A stretch of 64,000 nt of DNA from Baylisascaris procyonis (GCA_037389465.1 JAZARR010000296.1:682001-746000), one strand, 5' to 3'. Positions 26,533 to 37,126 are shown, counted from the stretch's first letter. Numbers and translations: made by a program. The notes: generated by a model from the sequence alone, not told the origin.

Positions 26533-29500
26533 TCACCTATATACAAATAACATCTGTAGGAGTATTCATCTATATACGAGGAGTATCTGCGGGACATTTT
26601 GTTATGGACGTTATTGTGAGCGTACTCAACACAAATCATGTATGAAGGATTAAACACGATCGCTTCCGAATGGATTCAATCCAACTCATATAACAGTGCA
26701 TGACCGTAACTGTGATACATGTTCTCCCCTCTCTATCCCCATTTCCTTCAGCATCGAATCAACAAAATCCGCAAAAAATGTCTCAAAAATCATACAGGAA
26801 TAGCAATAGCCGCTAGTTCTTTGTTACTCTTCAACATAGCAGCTGGTACAACGAATTGACTGCGTGGTGGATTCTGATCGGAAAATGAGCATCGAGTGAA
26901 TTCCGTGATGTGACCCGTGCAGATGTATGTCTGCTGCGATGAGCTGGAAGCAATACGTGATGAAATGTATTACAACATCCCCAAAGTCACAGAAGGCCGT
27001 GGCCATAAATTTCTGGGAACCTTTTGAAAAAGCGTGAACTTTGAACTAGATCATCCCGTTCTCTTCTATCAGTGATCAAGTCGCGATCACTATAGCGATT
27101 CTGATAAATCATAGATGTGACATCACAAAGACCACACTTTATTAAGGATAAAGCAAAGAAGAGGAACTGAAAGAAACCTGAAAACAAGCTGGCCATTTTT
27201 GCATCGTGTGCATCGTAATGGACAACCGAAGATGGCACAGTCGACGAGACGTTCCAGAAGCTGCAAACAGCTATTTAACACATCAGTGAGACTAATAAAC
27301 ATTCAAGATTCAGTAAAAATAACAATCAAACCAAACCCCTCCCCCCTCCTTCTGCTAGTCATAGGTCCGTCACCAACCGAAGAATCCACGCACTCTTTAA
27401 CTACGCACTGCGTATGTCCACACTGCAATGTCATGGTCGGCGAATACATGGAGGCAAACAAGACTGAAATGTGTTCAGAAGCAGCCTAAGGTAAAGCCTA
27501 TCTATGGGAAGATAATCCCATATGTTTTTTCCCGCAGGTGACTTGGTATTCCCTTAGGCAAATATCGTCCAAACAGGTAGTTTTACGAAAATAAATCCCC
27601 AAAGCACCACAATAAGAAACTGAAAATAACCTTTGATTCTCCACCATGAGTGGGCAAAAGCTGGTTGTTGGATTGCAAGAGATGCTGCATCTCATTTTTC
27701 GATACACATTTACTTAATGCTTCTCGCATTTTCCATAGGGTATCTGCCTGCGTCTAAATTAAAGTTTATTTCATCAATAGCACAAAAACGCACCAATATA
27801 AACACCTTAAAAGTGAATGATAAGAATAGTAAGGTTTGCCTTTAGAAGATTTGCATTTGAGTACCCGAATACAAACATCAATTATGTTCTAATACACATT
27901 AATGCTGTAGAGAGATAGAACTTCCTCTACATAAAGCCGCTAATCTATTCTTACAAATAAAAACACCTAAATCGTTGAGAATGCGATCACAACGACCGCA
28001 AAAACCTACTAATATATAGCATCAAAGAATCTTACTTGAATCAGACAATCCGTAGATAAGGTATCATATCATTTTGCGTACTAATCTATCTCATCTATTC
28101 AACATCAGAGATGTCATTCACCAATATAAATAAACATTCGAAAAGTTTAATCGCATCTAAAAATTTCCCCACCATAACTATGGAATGGCGATTTGACTAC
28201 TCACAGCGATACACATTTCAAATGACAGCCGGAAATGAAGCAATACCATCGTTTATTACTAAAGAAATATTTCAAAAAACTTGGCCGACGTGACATTTAA
28301 AAATTTCAGCTACGAAAAAGTGGGAAAATAGCATTTAAGCGGTTGGTACGACATGTATTCTTGCAATTCCGCTTTTCCACTCTGACTAACATACTGTTGA
28401 ATTAGTGACAGATGACATTTAATGATTGACTTATAGCTTAAACAAATATAGGGACTGGATCGACTGCACGGTAGATTTATAACAGCTCATAAGCGTTTCA
28501 TAAATGCACAGCTGAATATACCTTAAGCTGTTTCTTTAGCTTTACAGCTGCCGGATCGTCAAGTTTCGCCTTCTTTGGCTCAGTTGCTTCCACTTTTGCT
28601 TCAGTTTTTCTCTTCTTTCTGAAAAGATCTATTCTGAAGTGACTGAATATTCATTAAATGTTTTATTTAACTAGAATTCTTCCGCTTCATTTAATGAACC
28701 CATTCGGCTTTGAGGAATAATAAGTTGATGGATAAACGATTCACGTCAAAGTCTAACCAATTCTACTCAATAAGATATTTGAATGTTAAATAGATATCAA
28801 TTCATAAAATCTAAAATATTATTCGTTATTTCTAATGGTGAGAGATGGAAAGAAAGATTGAAAAATGCAAATTTCATGCAGGTATCCCTAAGCTCGTAAT
28901 CACTTATTGAAGCAAAGCCATGTTCCATTTTTATTGGAAGTGATTAATGAAAACTAACTCCGCTTCGGAGCCAAACTCCTTTAGCAGTGTTTTCTTATCC
29001 GATTCGTCCAAATCCATAAAACCAGAAATACTGAAATATAAATTCGCTTATAGAAGAAATCGAAAGAAAGTAACGATTTGATCAGATAGAGAGAAAATAG
29101 AAATAATGAAGATAAAGAAACGATTTACGTGAGATGAAATAACACTTAAATATGAAAAAAATCTAATCGAATCTTTTAGATATCATTTGCATAATACAAC
29201 TATCACAAAGATTATAACAACTTACCTAAAATTACCTGATCTTTCAAAAAAAAATTAAACAAAATGAACAATTTAAAAATAAAGTAATACTATAAAAAAA
29301 GGATAGGGAACCTTTCAGCGCCTGCTACAGTCGATGGGTGCGCATTCTTGAAGCATTCCACATGGAACCACGATGATTTGATACCCAACTTCACACAATC
29401 CTGAAGGTAATAACGGATATGAGTATCTAGTTAAGCATGGAAGGTACAGTAAATCGTAACTGTGCAACATTTATGACATCATGCCAGCTTTTGAGTAAGG

Positions 29501-32500
29501 CAGCATAGGGTATAGGGGAGAAGGATGGTGGGATGAAAAATATGGGAAATGAGGTATACTGGAAAATAAAAACAAATGAAGACAATTTGAATAATAAAAG
29601 AGTATAAAATATTTAAGACGTCGACCTGCTGTTCGAAAATCTGCACTCATATTTAATAAATCAAAACCCCACGCGAAAGTATAAAAAAAAGAAGATAAAA
29701 GGTTATATGAACACTTCAGGAGTCTTCCAGCGCTTGCATTGGTGAGATGGTAGACAATAAAAGATGGGGCTAGCTGAAGAAGATGCTAGACAAACCAACC
29801 CTCTTCCTTGATAGATAATATAGGCAAAGCTTGTAAAACTACTTCATTAATCATCGATCACCAATTGTTGCCTATTGTCGTTCGACAATAATCTAGTGGC
29901 AATAAAAATTGAGAAGTTCCTCGCCACGTTCGATTGAATTTTTGTGATTTCCATTCATATTCGATCTAATGTTTCCAATAGCAACATTAACCTTCAAGCT
30001 ATTCCGGAAAATATGGGACGCTTTTTTCAATATACCATGAATGTGTGAATTCATTCTACTAAACGTTTTCTTAATGAACTGAAAAAAGCTAGTGCTTGTG
30101 AAATATTTTTTGCCAATAAAGCGCAGTGCAATTTGAATACTTTAGGTGTCGAGAAATTACAATTGTTCGATGCAAGTTGACCCCCCTCCTTAGTAGACAG
30201 TATGCAAATGCCCGTTTCTCGCCACTTCTGGATTTTGGGTATATTTTTTGATTGCTGAGAATGTACACGAGTCATTTTCGAGGTTTAAATACGTTTATTG
30301 ACGCTGTTGCTAACTTATTTAGCCTACCGATACCTGAGGCATTTTTTGGCAGAAATAGTTCGTCAATTATTACAGCCAAACCAAGAATAGCACGAATCGA
30401 TGAAATAGCCTTCTGATTCTCGACTGTATATTACAACGATAACGATTCAGCGCTGTGCGAAGATTAACATCCCATCTTTGTTCGTGTAGAAGTAGATGAA
30501 GATTCTGAGCACATTATATTTTCTATTGACTGTGACGATTCTTCCCGTGTCGTAGTCGTTTTAAGTATGAGCCACTCACTGGTCCAGAATTTAATATTGT
30601 CCACTTCACGGACGCTGATACGTAGAGCTTCTCTGGATACTGGAAATTTTATTGCCGCCTGATCCAGAATCTGGATATCGGAAATTTTATTGCCGCCTGA
30701 TCGAGAAATTTTGTTGCCGTCTCACTTTATTCCAAGAATTTGTTTTCAGGTGTCGTCGAAAAGTGACAGACAAGCATTTCGTAGTTAATCTTCGACGCTT
30801 CCCTCTCGTGAGCAGAAGATAGTGAAGCAGCAGCAAGCTTTCCATTCTGAAGTGGATCTATCATCAAATGCATCTTGAACTTCCGAGCTATCTTTGCTGC
30901 ATTCCCACCCAATTCGAATTCATAGAATGCTGAGACTTACAAATTCTGTTTTATACTGGCAATACTCCATGAACTTTGAAAAAGATCGAAAAAAAAATGA
31001 AGGCAAATAACAGTTTTATGGACGCTAACATGTAGGATATAAGATCATAGACAGCAATATAGTATACATGATCATAACATAAAAATTCATCAACCAAATG
31101 AGCACATCACACAAAAAAGATGCAAAACAAATAATCGGCCATTACTTTCTGGGTTACATATTACATTACAATATTATAAACGGAGGTGTGGCCCTAATAG
31201 ATCAAATGGTAAGGAAATATGAGTGAAATGTGATACTAGAAGAAGACCAGTGCCTATGATCGGCACCTTGATCACATATCACCGGTGATCGACAGTTTTA
31301 TGCTTCAAATTGGCAATAACAGAACGAGAAGGTATACAATAGAAGATATCTTTACCTGTGAGAAATACCTATGGAACTGATAAAGTCAACGATCGAGGTG
31401 GAACCAAATAACCTTCAGAAGAGAATAAAAATCTATCAAGGCAATGAAGATCGTGACAGCAAAAAAAATCTGCCATTTGCTTACCAAAGAAGTATATTCA
31501 ACGAAACAAAAATATAACCAGATTAAATCCACTACTCTCTATAGTCTATTCCAAAGATAATATATGCGGAAATCGCAGCAAGAAGCGAGTCGTCTCCATT
31601 CAAACATACCCAAAAGATTATGATCATTGGTAAATACGACAGTGAAACGTAAATATTCAGTTCTTTGCTGCAGATATTTTATCATTCACTCCAATCGGTC
31701 TACAGATGATACCTTATATAAACTTATGAGCATAAGGCTTCATATACTTAGAACTCTGCGGTACCTTATGTGCTCATTTCCTGTGGATGTAAACAATACT
31801 ATCCCCTCCCCTTCCTTTTTTTTGGTAGCATATATCACAAAAATAAGAGGATGAAACTATTTGCTTCGTAAATCACAAATAAAATGTGCTCATTTTTCAA
31901 CTGATTCTGATTTTGTTTTTAATTAATATGCAGGGAAAGTGAATATTCAATATGCTTTCGTCTTCTTTTCTCTTCTATTTCTTTGAACGAAACTCCGTAG
32001 AAATTTTATAATTGTGTTTGAAGTTATAAGACTAAATTTATATATTATATGAGAACGATTTTTTAAGGCCAAATGAAAGTGGAGATAACACTTCGACTAA
32101 ATATGACTGCTTTCTTAGCAGTGGGTATGTCTATCTAGCACTCAGGGTCTCCACAACGCATCAATGCTAGAGCCCATATTAACAATACAAACATCCTTCC
32201 CAGCACAAAACTGACAATCCCTGATTGCAGTTCTGACCGCCTTGTTCTGCCAATACAACAGACCCAAGAACGCAATCAATATACAGATATAGAAATGACT
32301 GAATATAAAAATGGACGATATAATGTGAAATGAATAAATAAAATAAAAAAAACCTTCTCGATGGTAGCCTTGCATTGAGTGCATTTTCCACGATTACTTT
32401 TTGCATATTCCACTTTCACTGTTGGTATCATTGAGGTACTATCTGGCCTCACACCAATACCCGCTGAAAATCGATTTCATTCCTTCTTTCCACATAGAAA

Positions 32501-35083
32501 TATAAATAATCAAAGCCTAAATCTTTGCATATGTGAATAAAAATTCCTTGCTGGAGTGCGATATAAACAATCTGCATCTTTAATTCTTCCCTCTTACTAC
32601 AAGATGAGGCTCTATTATCTCCAAACTAGATGCCATTCCTCACATTTCATATAGAAGAGCTCAGCCCCCTTCGAGATTACCATTATTTTCACCCTTTCCA
32701 CAGTATTTACAAAACGAAACTTGAAATGGCTTACACAGAGATCGATTGTTTTTCTTTGCATTATTTAATATGGGAATTTTCTATTTCTTTAGTATTTCAA
32801 AGTAGTGCAAAATCAAAACACCTTCATTATCCGCAATCTTTCGTCGAATCTTCTCTTGATCATCCCATTTCAACAAATCGATTCCACGAACTGATGCCTC
32901 ATTTATATCGCCTTTCTTGATACGATTCCAGAAACAATCGAAATGAAACCTATAAACGATCAGAGGTTAAACGCTGCAATTCGTTCATCTGCCAACTAAG
33001 CACTAAAATTATACACAAATGGGTAAAACAATACCCAACGTTAAGATGTCTTTAAAAAATATTCGAGCATCTTTTAAAAACAAGCATTATAGGTGATGTC
33101 TACTAACTTTCCCTTCATCACATCCTAAAAAATAATATACAGCTTCAAACATTGATATATTATAATTAATTTGGAATATCATTTAGAATACAATCAAATA
33201 TAATCATCACCATTTAAATAGGCTCATCGAATAACATTACGTATTACTTTCGCAGTGAATACATAAGGAATGATGCAAATTCGGTTAACATGTACACCTC
33301 AAAAATAGTATATGAAATGCAAAATTTTTGATCATTAGCTTTTTTTATGATCACTTCAGGAAACTCTACTTTAAAACGAATGTCTTAGGACGATACTGCT
33401 CCATCCACCTCTATCTGCCCTTGCCTACCCATTTACTCAACTCAAAATTGCTGGGCAAAAATCATCAAATTAGATAAGTTGAATATTTGTTGTCGATTCG
33501 ATCTGCAATACGAATTCCATTCCACTTTATTCGTTAAACAATAAACAAATGGCTCTAACAATTCCAAAAATCAGCACTTTCGATAGTATTCTCACAACTT
33601 TCCAACAAACCAAGGGCATGATTAATCCAATAGTTCTGTGAGAATCAAATCCATTTAGCTGATTTTTTAGCTGAAAAGTGCAAAAATACCTTCAGATGTT
33701 CTAAAAAAAATCTACAAACTGCAACAATTTAAGACGAATAATTCACCAATTATCTTGAAGGCCATCGAAAAAACGACTCGGCTGACGTGCCGACATACGT
33801 AACGAACCCTGAAAACAATTAAGCCCATATTTAATCATAAAACAAATAGTGAGATAAGAAGGAATAAAGAAATAGCAGATGCGGTAAATCCCAGCATGGG
33901 AATTTCAAGAAGACGAGACCACCATGTGAGTCCTGAATTATGAATCAAAAGATTTTGAAGTGAAACAATTCTACGATCAATGGTCAACGAAACACAAAAT
34001 TAGTACCCATATCGGCTAAGATGTGAATCGGTTGTAATAATTATCAAGGATATTATCGATGAGTAGATTTGAATAAAATTTTATTTAGTAAATATAATAA
34101 AAATGTATTATCTACTAAACGATCATTGAATCTTATAATATATCGTTTAATGAAACAATTCATTGCCCTTTCTTTTTATTTTTAGCAATTACATTAACAA
34201 AGAATATTTTAGAATTCATTGAATCATAAAGTAATTTAAAAAAAAAATATTAATATATAATAAAGTAAAAAATGCAAAAAAAAGAAAGTAAAAAAATATT
34301 AAAGTAATTTTTAAAAAAAGATGTGAATAAATTTCACTTATTTTACGACTAATTCCAACAAATAATATTCGGAATTTTGCATAAAATTTTTTCCCCTCTT
34401 TGATTCTCATTCCTTTTAGATGCGCTTGATAAAAAGAAAACGAAAACAGATGATTAGAGAGTTTTAGCTATTTAAGGAATAAACTGAGCATTTAAAACAC
34501 GTCTAAGTGAGGCGAATTTTATTCGAAGCAACTTTAATTAAGGAATGGACGGGTAGGAGGAAGGAAGGGAAGGATGGAGGAAACAAGGCGAACTGGCTAG
34601 AGGATCATCTTTGACGCTTCAAAGAGAAATCAGATTCCTTTTGGCAAGGGCTACCTATTGGGAAATAGATACCTATGCGGAGAGGATCCTAATTTAGAAT
34701 ATTTCACTTCAAAGAATTCAAAATTTTTAGCAAAAATTATTCAAAATTATTGCGTTATTTTTGATAATATTTTAATATGATTGTATCAAAACGATTCGGA
34801 ATGCGAGAAATGTAACACAGTAAGAATCGCCTAAATAGCCAATGCTAGATAATGCCAGGGAAGGAGCAGATAAAATAAAGAGAATGAAAACCCTCTAATC
34901 CCTCTTTAACTTATATTTTACTGCAGAAATAAATCAATAATACGTAAAAAATCATGAAAGAAGTAGGAAACAAACCATAGCAATAGGATCTTTACATCCT
35001 TTGCAAGATGCTCGTCCACTTTTTGCATATTCAGCCGCATACGGTAGATTACTGTGTATTTTTGATGGTGAAGTGCTTGTCAT
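16592..35083 (-). CDS. parp-1: PARP-1 type poly(ADP-ribose) polymerase, 26 exons, complete
   Basis: Nuclear enzyme that senses DNA breaks and uses NAD+ to build poly(ADP-ribose) on itself and on chromatin proteins. Exons, high to low: 35083-34976, 33808-33747, 32949-32822, 32463-32354, 29400-29312, 29030-28959, 28618-28522, 27753-27631, 27260-27178, 26943-26796, 26400-26348, 26027-25942, 25396-25298, 25170-25130 (tentative), 24707-24661, 24240-24136, 23348-23243, 22434-22309, 21807-21724, 20805-20680, 20190-20059, 19564-19466, 18985-18839, 18121-17938, 17585-17468, 16664-16592. They total 2646 nt, all phases close, and give 881 residues against 1014 in human. Domain order is ZnF1, ZnF2, NLS, PADR1/ZnF3, linker, WGR, helical domain, ART. 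The catalytic H-Y-E residues fall at about 733, 767 and 858. The ATG lies 14 nt after a strong TTTTGCAG acceptor. The family call is secure; exon 14 and the linker exons are the least certain parts. Confidence 0.95.
17259..17270. repeat. Poly-G tract (12)
   Basis: In the last parp-1 intron. On the transcribed sense (minus) strand it is poly-C. Confidence 0.95.
17877..17888. repeat. Poly-C tract (12)
   Basis: In the parp-1 intron between exons 24 and 25, about 50 bp past exon 24's donor. It is poly-G in the pre-mRNA. Confidence 0.95.
20059..22434 (-). CDS. PARP-1 exons 18-21: helical regulatory domain
   Basis: Residues 520-675. Exon 18 has [19 protein letters not shown], exon 19 has [16 protein letters not shown], exon 20 has [16 protein letters not shown] and exon 21 has [16 protein letters not shown] then [10 protein letters not shown]. 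These are the consecutive helices of the PARP autoinhibitory helical domain, which covers the NAD+ site until DNA damage unfolds it. All four exons are in phase 0 with good donors and TTTTAG or TTTAG acceptors. The leucine-rich helix core is intact, so inducible control is expected. Confidence 0.94.
20501..20565. repeat. (TA)n microsatellite in a parp-1 intron
   Basis: Uninterrupted AT dinucleotide run of about 65 bp between exons 20 and 21 of parp-1. It generates spurious Tyr-Ile reading frames. Confidence 0.98.
23243..25396 (-). CDS. PARP-1 exons 13-17: WGR domain
   Basis: Residues 387-519. Exon 13 encodes [20 protein letters not shown], the conserved lead-in. Exon 15 has [16 protein letters not shown]. 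Exon 16 has [18 protein letters not shown] with the signature WGR motif. Exon 17 has [20 protein letters not shown] bridges the DNA end, zinc finger 1 and the helical domain. Exon 14 (25170-25130, 41 nt) is tentative. It is the only piece I found whose phases (1 in, 0 out) and length fit, but its translation ([14 protein letters not shown]) only loosely resembles the first WGR strand. Confidence 0.88.
25810..25820. repeat. Poly-C tract (11)
   Basis: In the parp-1 intron between the linker exon 12 and exon 13. It is poly-G in the pre-mRNA. Confidence 0.95.
25942..26400 (-). CDS. PARP-1 exons 11-12: short Gly/Ser/Thr-rich linker in place of BRCT
   Basis: Residues 341-386. Exon 11 follows a textbook acceptor (TTACTTGCAG) and encodes [17 protein letters not shown], aligning with the end of PADR1 (human KVKKQDRIFP). 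Exon 12 begins after the weaker acceptor TTTAAG and encodes [20 protein letters not shown] and then a Gly/Ser/Thr/His-rich stretch. Phases 2 and 1 match both neighbours. This spans the automodification region, yet no BRCT fold motif is present here or elsewhere in the intervening introns. Lys-Ser pairs (AKS, TKS) could be serine ADP-ribosylation sites; that is inference from the family. Confidence 0.65.
26481..26529. repeat. (TA)n microsatellite in a parp-1 intron
   Basis: About 49 bp of uninterrupted TA, about 80 bp upstream (in gene sense) of exon 11's acceptor. Confidence 0.98.
26796..27753 (-). CDS. PARP-1 exons 8-10: PADR1 domain with third zinc finger
   Basis: Residues 223-340. Exon 8 gives [20 protein letters not shown] and a downstream [10 protein letters not shown] segment, typical of PADR1. 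Exon 9 has [18 protein letters not shown] with GQLVF. Exon 10 has [13 protein letters not shown] and ends in [11 protein letters not shown]. The four zinc ligands are C-x2-C in exon 9 and two cysteines in exon 10. In PARP-1 this domain transmits DNA binding to the catalytic part and is needed for activation. Phases 0, 2 and 0 close cleanly. Confidence 0.92.
28522..29030 (-). CDS. PARP-1 exons 6-7: acidic helix and bipartite nuclear localisation signal
   Basis: Residues 166-222. Exon 6 encodes an acidic helical stretch ([16 protein letters not shown]) matching the family segment after zinc finger 2. Exon 7 encodes [20 protein letters not shown], two basic clusters about ten residues apart, laid out like the human bipartite NLS. 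The human NLS region contains the caspase site DEVD; no such tetrapeptide is present here. Confidence 0.88.
29312..32463 (-). CDS. PARP-1 exons 4-5: second PARP-type zinc finger, short loop
   Basis: Residues 100-166. Exon 4 carries [16 protein letters not shown] and ends IEK; exon 5 starts DCVKLGIK and carries WFHVECF. All four C2HC ligands are present. The segment between the C-x2-C pair and the H-x2-C pair is clearly shorter than in human PARP-1, where a long loop follows the IEK strand. The two exons are separated by a 2.95 kb intron and join in phase 0. I looked for an additional exon in that intron and found none that fits. Confidence 0.88.
30633..30722. repeat. 38-bp tandem duplication in parp-1 intron 4
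   Basis: CTGGATAC-TGGAAATTTTATTGCCGCCTG recurs from 30671 with few changes (period 38). A third, shorter partial copy reads GAGAAATTTTGTTGCCGTC, giving about 2.4 copies. Non-coding in the gene context. Confidence 0.85.
30727..30940 (-). pseudogene. Possible scrap of mariner-type transposase helix-turn-helix
   Basis: On the minus strand within parp-1 intron 4 an open stretch reads [18 protein letters not shown]. This resembles the LYEFxLGxNAAExARNI start of mariner/SETMAR-like transposases. The next about 45 residues show no further match and the frame ends at 30727. It is too short to call a gene; chance resemblance is quite possible. Confidence 0.25.
32822..35083 (-). CDS. PARP-1 exons 1-3: first PARP-type zinc finger
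   Basis: Residues 1-99. Exon 1 encodes [20 protein letters not shown], the classic start of PARP zinc finger 1. Exon 2 encodes [20 protein letters not shown]. Exon 3 begins WFHFDCFW and supplies the His and last Cys ligands (C-x2-C, H-x2-C), followed by a helix-rich tail. In the family this finger binds the exposed base stack at a DNA break and also contacts the helical domain during activation. All zinc ligands are present. Splice phases are 0, 2 and 1. Confidence 0.95.
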
Positions 35084-35097
35084 ATTTCACTAATATT

Positions 35098-35110
35098 CTG
35101 CAAAAGAATT
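35098..35110 (-). promoter_or_regulatory. Probable spliced-leader trans-splice acceptor of parp-1
   Basis: Read on the minus strand, the sequence is CAATTCTTTTGCAG, then 14 bases, then the start ATG at 35083. A strong acceptor this close to the start with no obvious upstream exon is the usual nematode arrangement for spliced-leader addition. A conventional intron in the 5' UTR is the alternative. Confidence 0.6.
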
Positions 35111-35515
35111 GACAATACTAGAGCACGAACACCAACGGCGATATTAAGAACGATAAGACCATATTTCGCAATCGCTATTTCAAAATCACATTGCGCACTA
35201 GTATTGATCCTCGCTTACAATGGCCAATTTCGCATCCAATTTGTATTCAGATGGGCACAATAAGAATGCCTGGGAAACTCTCTAGATCCAGGGAGAATTA
35301 CTTCCGAACGGAAGAGACATTTGAATGATGAGAAATGCCTCGAACAGGAGGATTAAGCGAATAAGGAGGAAGGGGAGAGGTTCAGTTTTGAGGATGCTAC
35401 GTTCGATTTTAAAAGATTTTCCTATGCTTTTTTATATACAACGATACATACATGTTACTTTAAATTTCTCTATTGGAGACGACGATGTTCTATTCGTTTC
35501 AACGATCGCTCGCAA

Positions 35516-35561
35516 CCCCCCCCCCCTCCCCTCCCCCCCCACCCCCCACACACACACACAA
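35516..35561. repeat. Poly-C tract with adjoining CA repeat
   Basis: A run of 11 C is followed by further C blocks and then a short (CA)n repeat, in the divergent upstream region. It is one of a set of G/C homopolymers spread through this A/T-rich window. Confidence 0.85.
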
Positions 35562-36418
35562 TTTTAAACGGGTATCTACGAAATATAACGATAGATGGCA
35601 CATTTCCAGTTGAGAGATCATAAAGGCGTCAATGCTTTCGAGGAAGTAGTCAATACAGTTACGATCATTGATACGCTAATAATTTAAGATAATCATTTAC
35701 CGACCAGCAAATTAAGCAACACACGCGAACATGAATCCGAATTTGATTCCAGACCACCAACAAAGATCTTCGTTGATTTGAATATGATGGGATCCGAATG
35801 CGACAAACAATGAGTACAAAACCAATAATTTTACTTGAATGATAAAAATCTCTCTATTTATTATCGAGTAAATATGCATATGTTTAATTAGGTGATCTTT
35901 CAAGCATCACACTCTCACCTCTCTCAAATAAGTTCATCAAGAATCCATCTATCCTTCTCATAGTTGGATGCCATATCATAGCCATTAGTCATAATGATGC
36001 TAGTTTATGAGTTTCAAGAGTTGATATTACGGTTGTAAATAAATTCAAAAATAGAATTCAAATCCCCCATAGTTGATTGTCAACAAATCTATGCGGAATT
36101 CAAATCTTTGTAGATTCACATCTCTTTTCTAACGGTCGATGAAAACGGGACTAATAATGGTGAAAGGAGCGATCATTTAGTGGGTTCTTTCCTGCTTGAA
36201 TTCAGGTTACCCGGTAAGGGAGAGCATCTTTTGAGCCAATTACGATAATACAGTATATTCAGCACACACATGTTTTGACTCTTTAACATTGCCATGCAAG
36301 TACGTTCAATATTCATCCGGTACAATGTATAACCGTCGTCCATATCCGTCGTTCTGCGCTACCGTAACTAAGTTGACTACAGTAACCAATCTGTGACTGA
36401 TGAATTTGAATGCTTGCA

Positions 36419-36445
36419 GATGGCGGGAGATTTGCCGCCAAAATG
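36419..36445. promoter_or_regulatory. Inverted E2F-like / YY1-like element pair
   Basis: GATGGCGGGAGATTTGCCGC followed by CAAAATG contains TGGCGG and CCGCCA as perfect inverted copies 8 bases apart. One arm reads TTTTGGCGG on the minus strand, close to the E2F consensus TTTSSCGC. The other is GGCGGGA, the reverse of TCCCGCC. ATGGCGG also matches a YY1 core. In such A/T-rich DNA a paired GC element between two DNA-replication/repair genes is suggestive. Function is inferred. Confidence 0.4.
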
Positions 36446-37109
36446 TAGATTTAAGATTGCATTGTGCATATGCGCACAATTGTTTAGTAATTATTTTATT
36501 GTAATTGTTGACGTAGAAGTTTTAGCAGGGAGATTACGGTAATACAGTAATTAAGGAGTTCGCCAGGTAGGAGTAGCACTGTTTACCTTTCAAGGGTAGG
36601 ATGCCCGGCCCGATTTGATTACATGGTGGTGCTCGTATAAAAACGACGCTTGGAAAACTCTCATGGAAAGGGAGTTCCAGAGAATTATGGAAAGGAACCT
36701 CGCGAAAAGGAAGCTAAACTTCCCCGGAGGTGTGGGGGGGATTCAGGTTAAAGGTTGCAAGGTTGCTATTTCTGCCGATGAACTGAATTAGAAGAAGAGT
36801 AGGGCTGGGGAGTGGAGAGATAGCAGGTGTCCAAAATTTTAACATTGTCTTTCGGTTTGTATATTTAAACAGCCAGCCGGCGTTTTGCCTGAAATGAGTA
36901 TAAAGCTTTAATCGGCCAACTACTCCATCCCCCTCTTCCCCATCCCCGCCTCTGTCTTCTTATTTCAGTCCAGCTCCTTACCTGGTCTCTGTATGTATTT
37001 GGAATCTATTCTTCAAGTATAGAATCTGTAATGCATATTTCTTTTTTTTAAATATTTATAATGGATGGTTGTATTTCATTTTTCCCCGATTTACTAAGTG
37101 AGTTGCTTT

Positions 37110-37126
37110 GCAGGTATATCGCTAAG
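37110..37126 (+). promoter_or_regulatory. Probable spliced-leader acceptor and 13-nt 5' UTR of AND-1
   Basis: GAGTTGCTTTGCAG ends at 37113, then 13 bases precede the ATG at 37127. This mirrors the 14-base spacing at parp-1. An in-frame upstream ATG exists at 37061, but the acceptor lies between the two ATGs, so a trans-spliced message would start at 37127. A cis-spliced 5' UTR is the alternative. Confidence 0.6.

Larger units (their letters stand above)
35098..37113. promoter_or_regulatory. Shared divergent upstream region of parp-1 and AND-1
   Basis: About 2.0 kb between the two divergent genes, with no supported coding sequence. It holds a C-rich tract running into a short CA repeat (35516-35561), several dispersed TACGGTAA/ACAGTAA-like words (near 36250, 36360-36400 and 36535-36550) and an inverted pair of GC-rich elements at 36421-36440. 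Given the head-to-head layout, it must contain promoters for both genes. Confidence 0.6.

Noticed and set aside
26208..26645. Plus-strand open frame of 145 codons
   Set aside because: Much of it is translated (TA)n (Tyr-Ile repeats) and it is antisense to parp-1 exon 11.
32142..32384. Cys-containing minus-strand frame just after parp-1 exon 4 ([11 protein letters not shown])
   Set aside because: It does not provide the zinc finger 2 ligands, which are in exon 5, and including it breaks the finger.
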